From contig CBFFRQ010000080.1 in NCBI GenBank assembly GCA_965644315.1, positions 310,001-374,000 on the forward strand: 64,000 bases of DNA, in the 5' to 3' direction. Positions 1-10,314 of the stretch are shown piece by piece (within the stretch, counting starts at the first letter, position 1; each line of letters opens with the position of its first letter). The notes under the pieces are model-generated. The model saw only the letters and a list, made by a program, of their open reading frames with translations. It did no database searches and had not been told where the DNA came from. The stretch comes from Caecitellus pseudoparvulus. Taxonomy: Eukaryota > Bigyra: Bicosoecida. A program made the translations under genes and the position numbers.

Positions 1-1787
1 CGCAAGCAATGTTGCAAGTTCATCCAGCCAGCCTCCTCGGCGGTGGGGGGCCACATGTACGGCGCCAAGCGCCCAGCAGCCACGGAGCCATCACCACCTG
101 CCTGAGCCTCTGCCAGCGACGCCTCAGCCGCCTCCACAGCCGCCTGGGCCTCAGGCGTTGGGCTGCCTGCGTCGTCCCCTTCGCCGGCGTCCACGGAGCT
201 CTCATACCTTGCCCGCTTGGCGGTCTTCAGCGCGTTGCGAGCCCGTCGCACGGACGCAGCCTGCGCCCCTGCCGCGCGTGCAGCGTCGTACGTGGGGTAC
301 ACCTTCATGGCCGAGTCAAAGACGGTCCAGGTGCTGATGCCTGGCCGGCGCTTGAGACCTGGGAGGGCGGCAGAGGTGTCCACGAGCTCCAGGTTGCCCC
401 GGAACTCCCGCAGGAGCTGGGCCACGATGGCTTCGTCCTCGATGGGGTTGAAGGTGCAGGTGGAGTACACCATGAGGCCGCCAACCTTGAGGATGGCCAC
501 GCCACGCCGGGCGATGGCCAGCTGCAGGGGTGCCAGCACGATGCCGTTGCGGGGGGTCCAGTTCTTCCACGCCTCGGCGGTCTTGCGCAGCGTGCCGTCG
601 CCGCTGCAGGGCGCGTCGCACAGGATGCGGTCGAACATGCCATGGCGCATACGTGCCGAGGGGCCAGAGCGCACCGGGCGTGGTGCCCCTGCTTCAATGG
701 CCGCGGACAGCTCTTCCATCTCCTGCCGCGCCTTGACCAGGGCCTCAGCAGCAGCAGCGACGGCGTTGCCGGCAGGGGGCCCCTCGGGTCCGGGGTGCAC
801 CCATGGCTCCACGATGGGCTGCATGGACCCCGCCCCCTTGATGTGGAAGACGTTGGGCACTGACCGACCGTCGTTGCAGGTGACTGCCAAGGAGGCGGAC
901 TGCAGGGGGCGCAGGCGGTGAGACATCATGTACGCACGCTGGGGGTTGGTGTCGTTGGCCATGACGATGCCGGTAGGGGCAGGGCCACCCTTCACGTGCT
1001 GCGCGTGCAGCGCCTCTAGGAGCTGGGCAGTCTTGCTGCCCGGCGCTGCGCACATGTCCAGGACGATGTGGTGCGGCTGCACATCCAGGAGGAGGGGGGG
1101 GATCATGGACACAGCTTCCTGCCGAAGGATGTCTCCCGTCTCCGTGAATAGCTTCAGCCACTCATGGAAGGCCTTGAGCTGGGGCAGGCGCCGCAGGTCT
1201 CGGCGCGCCAAGGACACGTTCCATGCAGCGTGGTGTGGCACCCAGGGCAGGGAGGTGGGGGCGTCCACTCGTGCGGGAAGTGTGCGCTTCAGGCGCACCA
1301 TGCCGTCGTCTTCCAGGACGCTCACGACGACGTTGGGGTTCGAAGCGTACTCCTCTGGAGAAGAAGCTTTGCCAGTGCCCTGCGTCGACATCACAGCTGC
1401 TGCGGCGGCGTCCTTTTCGCCCTCTGGAGCTGCGGCTGCCGCGGCAGCAGCGGCTGCTTTCGCTGCCTCCGCGCCAGCCGCCAAAGCTTCGCGGTCAGCC
1501 TGCAGGGCCGCATGAGCCGCCTCAAACAGGGAGGGAAAGCGCTCCTGCAGATCTTTCACCAGGGCAGGTGTCAGGGGGCTGTGCTGGTTCATGCGGAAGG
1601 CCGTGGGCAGCGGCGTGAGGAGGGTAGCGGAAAATGCATCCCACTCGTGTTCGCCCACAATGCCCTGTGCCTTGTAGTACGTGTCAAAGTCGGGGTGCCC
1701 CAGCTGCATGCTCTTGGCTCGGACATCACGCGTGTCGACATTGCGCTTCTTGTTGTTCCACTTCTTTCCCTTCTTGTTGCGGGCCAT
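1..1787 (-). CDS. NSUN2: tRNA/RNA cytosine-C5 methyltransferase NSUN2/Trm4, 3' part outside window
   Basis: Open frame of 595 codons from the ATG at 1787 to the left edge, without a visible intron; the C-terminus lies outside the window. Family role: SAM-dependent m5C methylation of tRNAs (and some mRNAs), mainly in nucleus and nucleolus. Seen in the sequence: a basic N-terminus (MARNKKGKKWNNKKR), the QEAVSMIPPLLL signature, the SAM-binding motif LDMCAAPGSKTAQLLEALH, the DAPCSGDGT motif with one catalytic Cys, and YSTCTFNPIEDEA with the second. The order and spacing follow NSUN2 rather than NSUN5 or NOP2, and the downstream MWPPT...L..C segment also fits NSUN2. An Ala-rich insert of about 40 residues (near residues 115-155) separates the N-terminal region from the Rossmann fold. 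The ATG was chosen because the basic NSUN2-like N-terminus starts there. Confidence 0.93.
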   Translation of the reverse strand, partial: MARNKKGKKWNNKKRNVDTRDVRAKSMQLGHPDFDTYYKAQGIVGEHEWDAFSATLLTPLPTAFRMNQHSPLTPALVKDLQERFPSLFEAAHAALQADREALAAGAEAAKAAAAAAAAAAPEGEKDAAAAAVMSTQGTGKASSPEEYASNPNVVVSVLEDDGMVRLKRTLPARVDAPTSLPWVPHHAAWNVSLARRDLRRLPQLKAFHEWLKLFTETGDILRQEAVSMIPPLLLDVQPHHIVLDMCAAPGSKTAQLLEALHAQHVKGGPAPTGIVMANDTNPQRAYMMSHRLRPLQSASLAVTCNDGRSVPNVFHIKGAGSMQPIVEPWVHPGPEGPPAGNAVAAAAEALVKARQEMEELSAAIEAGAPRPVRSGPSARMRHGMFDRILCDAPCSGDGTLRKTAEAWKNWTPRNGIVLAPLQLAIARRGVAILKVGGLMVYSTCTFNPIEDEAIVAQLLREFRGNLELVDTSAALPGLKRRPGISTWTVFDSAMKVYPTYDAARAAGAQAASVRRARNALKTAKRARYESSVDAGEGDDAGSPTPEAQAAVEAAEASLAEAQAGGDGSVAAGRLAPYMWPPTAEEAGWMNLQHCL

Positions 1788-2211
1788 GGTGCCTTGGCGG
1801 GGTGGTCTGGCTGGCGCGCTCCTGCTCGGCAAACCACTGCACCCTCGTGGGCGTCGTGGCTGGACTCTGGGCGTCTTCCTTGATGAATTGTGCGCTGCAC
1901 GATTCATCCGCAGGCCTGTGATTTGACGGCCAGATTGAAAGTGCCACGCGGTTCCTGCTGGTTCGCCTCAACCGCAGTTGGTTCAGACACAGCACGCTCG
2001 GCAAGCAGTGCCTCCCAGCTGCCAAGAGTCGTGATGCAGCATTTCAAAGACACGAGGGCGTCAAGCTGCACAGACGACGCCTTCGTGTGATCAACCTTGC
2101 CATGCGCTCGCTTGGGTGTGCCTGACTACTCCTAGTCCGCCGGTGGTCGTCGCTTGGTGCGGGGGAATCTGCTCCGAGCCGAAAGCCACACGCTGGCCGC
2201 CTGCAAGTGAC

Positions 2212-4146
2212 ATGCAGAGTGCGAGGCGGAGGCAGGGTTCCTGTCTGAACCCTCGATATGCACTGTATGCATGCCTTGCCTTCTTCTGTCTGGGCTTGGG
2301 CGTCCAGCTGAGTGTGCTGGTCCGTGCTATCGGGTACGTGAGCGGAAATTGACCCCTTGCCAGATCCTGAAGCTGCTTCAACAGGCATCTGAAAGGTTGG
2401 GAATGGAGCTTCAGCTTCACGCAACACTTGCTTGATTCTATACATTGCAGGTCAAGTGAGCCTCACGAGCTGACCGTCAACCAGGCTCCAGGTGCCGGCT
2501 CTGAGGGTAGCCAGCATGGCTCTGGGCTTGAATCCCAGCAGCCCACCCAGTCGTTGCCACGTGGCGAGCAGCGCCCCCGGCCGACACAGCCACAGGGTGA
2601 TGATCCATGGTCCAGCGATGCTCCCGGAGCGTGGTCTGGGGGGGGGACAGCTCCAGCGCCCCCCTCACCTCCGGCATCCGCCCCACCCTCGCCACCTGCT
2701 CAGCAGCAACAGCCGCCCGTTGTGCGGCGGTCAAGCGGGCAGTACCCCATCAGCGACGCCAGCGCACTGCCACTGCTGGCTCTGAGCAAGGTGCCCTTCC
2801 CCCAAGGCAGGGCTGGGGACATGGCCAAGGTGCAGCATGGGGGGTCGCTGTCAGCCTTCGTCGCAGCAGGGGGGCGCCTGCCTGTCATGGTGGTGACGTA
2901 CAACCGCGCTCAGATGCTGCAGCGCACCTTGGATGGCCTGCTGGCCGCCAGGGGCCTGCAGAAAGACGACATCTTCGTCGTGCAGGACGGAGGTGACGCA
3001 CGGGTGAAGCGGGTGCTGGAGAGCGGCGGGTGGCGCCACCACCAGAAAACTGGCGCGACGGCCATGCGTGGAGGCCGGCCCATGGACGGTGGTGCACGCA
3101 TTTCATCCCACTATGGGTACGCCCTGCGGTACATGTTCGAGCAGGCAGCCCCTTGGGCGCCCGGCATCATCGTGGCGGAGGATGACTTCCTCTTCGCTGT
3201 GGACTACTACGAGTACTTCCACGCCGTGGCCAGTCTGGTGGAGCACGACGCGGGCATTTGGCTGGCCTCTGCCTGGAACGACAACGGCATGCGAGGGCAA
3301 GTGCGAGATATGGCCCAGCTGCGCCGGACGTCGTACTTTCCGGGTTTGGGGTGGCTGCTGCCCCGGCGGCTGTGGGAGGACGAGCTGGCAGCAAAGTGGC
3401 CAAGCCAGCACTGGGACCACTTCCTGCGAGATGCAACGCAGCACAAGTGGCGGGATGTGGTGCACCCAGAAGTGCCGCGTGATTATCACTTCGGCATCAA
3501 GGGCACGTTCATGGACAAGAACACGCACAACAAGTACTTCAAACCCATTGCTATGGCTGCGAACCCGCTGTTTTCGTGGTTCTCACAGGCAGGCGAGGCT
3601 GCAGTGGCGGCAATGTGCACGCCCACGTACGACGCAGCCTTGCGCGGGGAGCTGCAAGGCGCGCGGGTGCTGCAGTCAGTGCAGGAGCTCGAGAGCTTCA
3701 CAGGGCCAGCGGGCGTAGTGTACGTGGACAGCCCCATCGAGCCCAACACACCTTTCCACCCCATCGCTTCGTACTTTGGCATCTGGCATGAACCCAACCG
3801 TGGTGCTAGGGATGGCATCTTGCAGGTGCCTTGGGGAGCGAACGGGAAAGTCTTCATTGTCAATGTGCATGCACAGCGGCCCAGCCAGCAGAAGACAAGG
3901 CATGCAGCGCCGGCAGGCACCGCAGTGCTGCGCGGCCCAGACTTTGCAGGGAGGCAGCGGCCGGCTTTCTCACTGCAGGGGACAGCAGAGCAAGCGCCCC
4001 TAAAGCCAGAGGCTGCTTCATCGCCCAGCCAGCTCCGAGTGTACTCTCCCCTCGCAGAGGCGGAGGCCGAGGCTGCGTTTTTCGCCGAGCGCTACGACGA
4101 CTTCGGATGGGAGGCCAATGCTGGATTGATCAAGGTGGTCAGCTGA
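2212..4146 (+). CDS. GT13 N-acetylglucosaminyltransferase (GnT-I/POMGnT1 family), Golgi type II membrane protein
   Basis: Exons 2212-2333 and 2451-4146 (intron 2334-2450, GTACGT...TTGCAG) give 605 residues. Exon 1 supplies a short basic tail (QSARRRQG) and one hydrophobic segment at about residues 16-37, the usual signal anchor of a Golgi glycosyltransferase. A Pro/Ser/Gln-rich stem follows. The catalytic domain begins near residue 180 (PVMVVTYNRA) and has the nucleotide-sugar/Mn binding EDD at 284-286, then NDNG, FPGLGWLLP, HWDHFLRD and RDYHFGIKG, all in GnT-I order. The family transfers GlcNAc from UDP-GlcNAc to mannose on N-glycans (GnT-I) or O-mannose glycans (POMGnT1); the sequence alone does not say which. 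The second exon has an in-frame ATG at 2428, but starting there would lose the anchor. Confidence 0.88.
2342..2351. promoter_or_regulatory. Recurrent GCGGAAATTG element in intron 1 of the GT13 gene
   Basis: Exact 10-mer, here antisense to the gene, 8 nt into the first intron and 130 nt downstream of the ATG. It is one of five exact copies seen in the window (see findings). Function is inferred only from recurrence and position. Confidence 0.4.
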
Positions 4147-4857
4147 TGTCTGGGGTCGTGGTACCGTGCTTGAGGGCAGCCTGCGGCATGCTGGCTTCAA
4201 GGCCTTCTCTGCCTTGTCAAGGTATCGGCAAAAGAGCAGAAACGTGACACGGCCTTTGGGGCGACCTGTGCGCCACGGGGGGCCAAACAGGGAATCAGTT
4301 CTTGCCATGAGGCTGGGATAGCTGGCGTACGGCCTGTGCCGCGCGCGTCAGTGACATTGATGGCGCTTCCAGCCCGTCGACCCTCCTGCTCACGGCAATG
4401 CAGCGCGAAAGCAAAGCGGCCCTGACCAACAAGCACCGCTCGGAGGACGTGTGCCCATCTCACAGTCTTCCACAGGTTGTGTTGCAATGCAGTGGGGCTG
4501 GAGGGCTTGGCAGGCGTGCTGTTCTGGCCGGCGAAGGAGGTTCGTGAGTTTGCTTTTCGTTTCGCAGTAGCCTGCTGGTGCGCCCCCACCACAGGCCGAA
4601 GCAAATTTGAAAAATGCACATGAAACGGGCTGTTTGAGCAGCAAGCGCCACTCGCCGTTGGGAAGTGCCCCTCGCTGTGCAGGTAGGCTTGCGTCTGTGT
4701 AGGGGAATGCACTTGCCTCCACCAGTGAGGCTTGCTTGGCCACAACGCCAGGGGTCGGAAGCGGCCGCCTTTGGTGCCAAATACAGAGAAGGAAAGTGAA
4801 AGGAGGGGAAAGGATAGCCAAGCGTCGCGGTTTTTGGTTCAAACGCTCTCCACCGTC
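4147..4857. other. Intergenic region, no gene recognised
   Basis: 711 bp between the GT13 stop and the helicase start. It would hold the 3'UTR of the first gene and the promoter/5'UTR of the second. Open frames on both strands look like the random long ORFs of GC-rich DNA and show no family signature. The last 120 bp before 4858 are purine-rich on the + strand (GAGAAGGAAAG...AGGAGGGGAAAGG). Confidence 0.5.
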
Positions 4858-7800
4858 ATGGCAAGCAGTGGGAGGGCCGTGGACGCGGAATTTGAGCAGA
4901 GGCAGCAGGGCAGAGTTTTGAAAGGCTTGGTGAAGGGGAGCAGCGACCATTGGAGCTGCAGGGAGACAGATGAGCTGGTGCATGTGCTCCCACTCTTCAG
5001 CCACATGAACAGTGTGCCATTCATTGGCAAGGCATGGAAGCGGCTCGCCGCGCAGATGCTGGCCTGCGAGAGCTGGTGAGCCGTTGCGCGGCGTGCTGTA
5101 CACGTTGCCCGCCGACACGTTAGAAAACGCATTCCTGTCCGTAGTCGATCAAAGTGGGATGCTGTGCTGCGCGAAGTGGAAGCCCGCCTTCTGGAGCGCT
5201 ACACGGCAGAATCAACGCGGACGGTGCTCGAGCAGGTAAAGGCAGCCAAGGCTCGGGACGTGCCAGACAGGCACCCTGCTGCGCCCCAGGCAGACCCACC
5301 TCAGGCAGCAGTCGTGGATGGCCGTGCACAGTCTGTGCCACAGGCGACTGTGGCTCCGAAGCGCAACGCCAAGGGCATCCCGTCCGCTGCACCCAGCGTG
5401 TACACCCGACGGCCGAATCACCTCAAGCACTTGCACAGCGCGGAGCCGCCTGGAATCAATACGCATGGAGCATCGAAGCAATGGAGTGAGCGAAGTGCTG
5501 GAAACTTCATTCTCGAAGGGCTTCAGCAGGTGTCGATGCTGGGGGGCGCCAAGCGACCTCGCACCTCGCCTTCACCAGGTGCTGGAGGCACGGATCCCAC
5601 TTCCAAGGCCAAAAAGTCTCGCCCGGAAGTCCAGCAAGGCAGAAGTGGAGGAGCCACGGCCCAGAGTCGAAGTGGAAGTAGCAATGAAGGGTGCACCATC
5701 GTCTTGGATGACGATGGAGATGACGATGACAGCGACGACTTCGAGGCTGAGCCTGCCACGGCAGTCAGCCCTGTTCGGGAGGAAGCAACGCCGATTTCTG
5801 AGGCAGCGGACACAGGGCTGCAGCCTCCTGTGCTGCCACTTACGTCTTTGCATGCTCAGGAGGCAAGGGCGGCTGGCCAGCCATGCCGTGGCCAGGAGCG
5901 GGAACAAGGCTCCGTGCAGCCCCCTGGCGAGGCATACAAGCACTTCGAGGCCCCTGCTGCAGAATCCTCGTTGCAGAGGAGTCCACAGTCACCAAGGTCT
6001 GGTTCAGCTTCGATGCCGGCGCCAGAAGCACGGCTTAGTGCTGGATTGGAAGGTGGTGGCGGCAAGCCCGCTCCGCTCAGCGACGAAGTACACTTGTCTT
6101 CCAGCCAAGCAGAAGGCATGGCCGCAATTTCGACGTTTCAGCCGAAGCCATCTATGAAGCGGAACAAAGTCTGCTTCGCTGACATCGACGAAATCAAGGA
6201 AATCGCCCCTTTGGCTGGGGCTGGAAGGTTCTCGCCGCCCCCGCCTGCCCAAGCTGACAGCGTGGACGACGCCGAAGCCAAAGGAGATGACAGCCCCCAT
6301 TCCGTGTCCCCAGAGCCCATGGACGAACACCCCCATGCGCTGCCGCCGTCAAACATGTCGCGAGCCCCTGCTCCCTCCCAACCAGATGTCGACACAGACA
6401 CACAGTACCACATTTGGCCCTTGGGGCGAGTTCCGGCCGAGGTGGCTGCGGCGCTGCGTCGAGATCCCACCGAGTCGAACAGCACGACCCTGGCCACCCG
6501 CAGTAAAGGGATGATGCTGCGACTACTAGGTGCAACTTTCAGCTGGATGCTGGGGCCCATGCGCCCAAGTGACCCCATTGGCAAGCGAAACAAACCGTGG
6601 TGGCGCTGGCTTGGCAAGCCAGGCTTGCTTCATCGCGATTTGCCCTTGCTGCGTGGAAACGCCGTCTCATTCTTCAGCCCGGAGCACCATGGCGCTTACT
6701 TGGCCACCATGGTGCTGGAGGAGGTTCGGGCAAGTGCCAGCGCTAGGCTGCAGAGCTGCGCTTTGTGGCGAAGCGATAGCGAGGCAGGGCTGTGCCAACG
6801 CCTGGCGCTTGAGCAGCCGAGGCGGATTGGAGGCCAAGGGGCCTCTGCATGTCGCATCGAGTCGCTGCAAGGCACGGACACGGAGGGATGTGGATCCATC
6901 GCGGTCGTGCAGTGCATGCGGTACGAGCAGCGGGAGGTCAGACGGCTGGATTGTGGAGCTGGCTCCTTTCCTGATCGAGGCGTGTGGCGGGTTGCGCCAA
7001 AGGTCGGAGCCCCTCAACGGTGTGACATCAGCCACCATGACATGGTGGCGCTTGTGCGCTGGGGGCCGGAGGTGAGGGGACCCAGGCGCACCCTGGAGTA
7101 CCTCGTGGGGGTGGTGGACTTCTCACTGGAAAAGCAGGTGAAAGGTCAACGAGCACGGGGCAGCGGGGGCCCGCCCAAGGCTACAGACCGGCTCTTCTTG
7201 AGGGTTTCAGCAGGCGCTCATGCTTTCTTGTCCGCTGCTTCATCTGAAAGACGTAGTGGGCCGGTGGTGGACCCCCTCCCTCAACAGTTCGGCAGCGTGC
7301 GAGCTGGCAGCCTCAGCAGCCTCCAGCAGGGCACTTCATGGCTGATTCTGCCGTTAGCCTCCCTCACCACGGCCTTGCGGGAACTGGAAGGCATCCGATG
7401 CATGCCTGACTCGTGCGGAGCCCACATGCTCTTCTCACCGGTGCCCATGCGATGCTGTGCAGTGGAAGGAGAAGCTGCGACGGCGCGTGCTGGCTGGTGG
7501 CAGGCGTGCCTGCGACACAAGGCCATGCTACGCAGCATGGGAGATCGAGCAGCACAAGAAGCACTTCTGCAGCCCAACATTGCTCGCCAGCACGTGCAGA
7601 GACCTGCTGGCATGCCTGAGCTGCTCTTTCGAACTCTGCAGCACAGCTTCAACACCTCCCAGCTGAGCTGCATCTGTGCTATTCTTCGGGGAGGCGCCCT
7701 GTTCCGGGAAGAATTTGTCACGAAGAAGGCCTCTCTCCCGGTCGGCTCTGCGAAACACACTCGTATTGTGCCTGGTTTGGCCTTCATGGGCACTGCCGCA

Positions 7801-10275
7801 GCTGCGCCGGCACCAAGCGTGGAAAGCGAGTGGGCGAGCAAAGGCTCCGCTTCGTCACCTGAGCTATACGCAGGCGGTGCCGAAGTGACACTCGTGCAAG
7901 GCCCACCAGGTACGGGCAAGACCTTTACCATTCGAGGCATCGTCTCCGCTTTGCTGGCTACCCCTCCAGCTCCTGTTCCACTCGCAAAACCTGTGCCGCC
8001 AAGCACCAGGAAACAGCCACCGCCTATGGCAATGCCCGCACCAAGAGCCAAGCCAGCAGCCTTGGACGGGGCAGAGGAAGTACCCTCTCCGTTCTTGGAT
8101 GGTCCCGGGATGAAAGGTGCGCCTGGAAAGCCGCTGCGGACTTCAGTTCATGCTGTGGCACACTCGCAGGCGGCGGAAGATGCGCCCAAACAAGTTCAAG
8201 TGGCCCAGCAGGTGCCACGTTTCAATAGAGGTCAGGGCAAGTCAGTAGGTGCTGCCTCGACACCGGCATCTGCGCCCAGGAACCTCGGCAAGCCGGCTTC
8301 CTGTACGGCAGCTGACACGCAGCCCAGCGTCAGGCACTGCCAACCAATGAAGCACTTGAAGCGGATCCTTGTCTGTGCTCCTTCCAACGCAGCCTTGGAC
8401 GAGCTCGTCGCGAGGATTGTTGGAGTGAAGCTGGATGGCGGCGGCGCTGTGCAGCTCTCAGCTACACCCGAGCAAGGTGGCCTGTGGGACGCGCATGGCA
8501 AGGCGTTTCGGCCCCAGCTCGTGCGCATTGGCAAGTTGGACACAGTTCACCCGCGCCTGCACGCATGGACCCTGGATGCACAAGTGAGGGCTCGAAGTGG
8601 GCTTGGGCCTGCACCTGCAGCCCCCACTGCGAAACGGGGTGCTCCTGATGCAGTCGCACAACAGCGAGAGGCGATTCGTGCCCAAGAGAAAGTGATTGGC
8701 CAAAGCGAAGTGTATGTCCGAGCAGCGATCCACGAAGAGCAGACGAGTAAAGGGACACCGCGGCACATGAAGTGCCACCGCGAAGCGGCGGCCGCCAAGG
8801 CTGCTTTGCAGCGCGAGCAACGTTCTCTGGCGCTAGCGAAAGATCGTTTGCGAGTTGCACTTGCACTCCAGCGCCAGAAGCAGTCTGCTTCTCGTGCCAA
8901 GCCACCGCAACACGCTCCAGACGCAGATGGGGATCCAGGCCGAGTGCTTGCTGATGCTGCTATCGTGGCTTGCACCCTGGCGGGAGCCAGCAGTCGGCAG
9001 CTTGCCGGCCTGGGCAGCCGGGGCTTCGACGCAGTGGTCATTGACGAGGCCTGTCAAGCTGTGGAAGCAAGTACGCTAGTGCCGCTCATGCACCGAGTGC
9101 GGCGGCTGGTTCTTGTGGGCGACCCCATGCAGCTCCCCCCCACGATCCTGTCTCAACAAGGTGCCAAGGTTCATTACGACCGGTCCTTTTTTGAGCGCTG
9201 CGTGCAGGCCAGCTTGCCCGTACACATGCTGACAGAGCAATACCGCATGCACCCTGCCATATCTGCGTTTCCTTCCCAACAGTTCTATGGAGGGCGACTC
9301 AGAGATAGCCCCGTCGTGCTCTCCCGGGCGCGAACTGGAGGCATGCCTAAAGGGCTCGCCCCACTCACCTTCGTGGACGTGTCCCCGCGCCACCTTGACC
9401 GAGGCTCTGGCATCAGCTCTTTCACCACTTCTGAAGCGGGTGGTTCATCTTCAAACGCGCTGGAGGCCGAGCTAGTCGCTGCGTTGCACGCTGCACTGTT
9501 TGCTTCCGAGGCCCCCGCGTCAGGCACGCGTCGTTCACATGGCGCTGCCACTACAGGGGCTGATGTTGGCATTATTTCACCATACAAAGACCAAGTTAAG
9601 CTGATACAAAGCAGCTGTCAGCGCCTGGGGTGTTCCAAGCCACAGCTCATATCAACTGTCGACTCATTTCAGGGCAGGGAGCAGGAGTTCATTATCATTT
9701 CGTGTGTCAGATCTGGGATAGGCGCGAGGGGCGGCGGGATCGGCTTCTTGCGGGACTTCCGTCGCATGTGTGTGTCAATCACAAGAGCTCGGCGGGGCTT
9801 GGTCCTTGTGGGTGATGCGAGGTACCTTGCCCAGGAGAACCCGCACTGGAAAGCCCTCGTCGACCACTGTTCGCGGCACTCTGCCATGATCACTGCTTTG
9901 CCGCCCACCCGTCAGCGACCTGTCCCACAGCTGCGTGTTGAGAGCCACCCGCCCAGCAGCGTGCCCGAGTGGTTCCCTGCGGTAGAGGAGTGCTTGAAGG
10001 CAAGCCAGAGTTGGTGCAAGCCGCTGCAAAGCTTCGCAAGGCAGCCCGCAAGCGGAGGGCATCGCGTGCAGCGTGGGGGGTTGACTGTGACGTCTTCCCA
10101 CACAGGCGCCGAAGGGCGCAGGCACACAAGTCAGAGAGCCGCTGCTCATGAGGGGATGGAGCACGGCAACTCAAGGACTGACGGCAGCGCCCGAAGTGGC
10201 CCACAGCACAACCACCGCAAGCAGGCAAGGTGGGGGGGGAGCCGGAGTACTAAGCATACGCGGCAAGGGAGGTAG
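4858..10275 (+). CDS. Sen1/senataxin-type superfamily 1 RNA/DNA helicase
   Basis: Exons 4858-5075 and 5145-10275 (69-nt intron GTGAGC...CGTAG) encode 1782 residues. The N-terminal 600 residues are low-complexity, with acidic and serine-rich tracts. The C-terminal half carries the SF1B helicase core: motif I GPPGTGKT at 992, motif Ia VCAPSNAALDEL, motif II DEAC at 1373, motif III VGDPMQLPPT, motif IV TEQYRMHP, motif V TVDSFQGREQE and motif VI SITRARRGLVLVG. This set fits Sen1/senataxin (also MAGATAMA3) rather than UPF1, because no UPF1 Cys/His domain is present. The family unwinds RNA:DNA hybrids and acts in transcription termination and R-loop removal. About 150 residues rich in Pro and Ala sit between motifs I and Ia, much more than usual. 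The gene ends 39 bp from the convergent deubiquitinase gene. Confidence 0.9.
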
Positions 10276-10314
10276 AGCAAGTGAATTGCGCTGCCTCCTT
10301 CGCGCGGGACGAAT

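Noticed and set aside
4390-5118. 242-codon minus-strand ORF between GT13 and the helicase
   Set aside because: Overlaps the helicase first exon, composition looks random and no signature is present.
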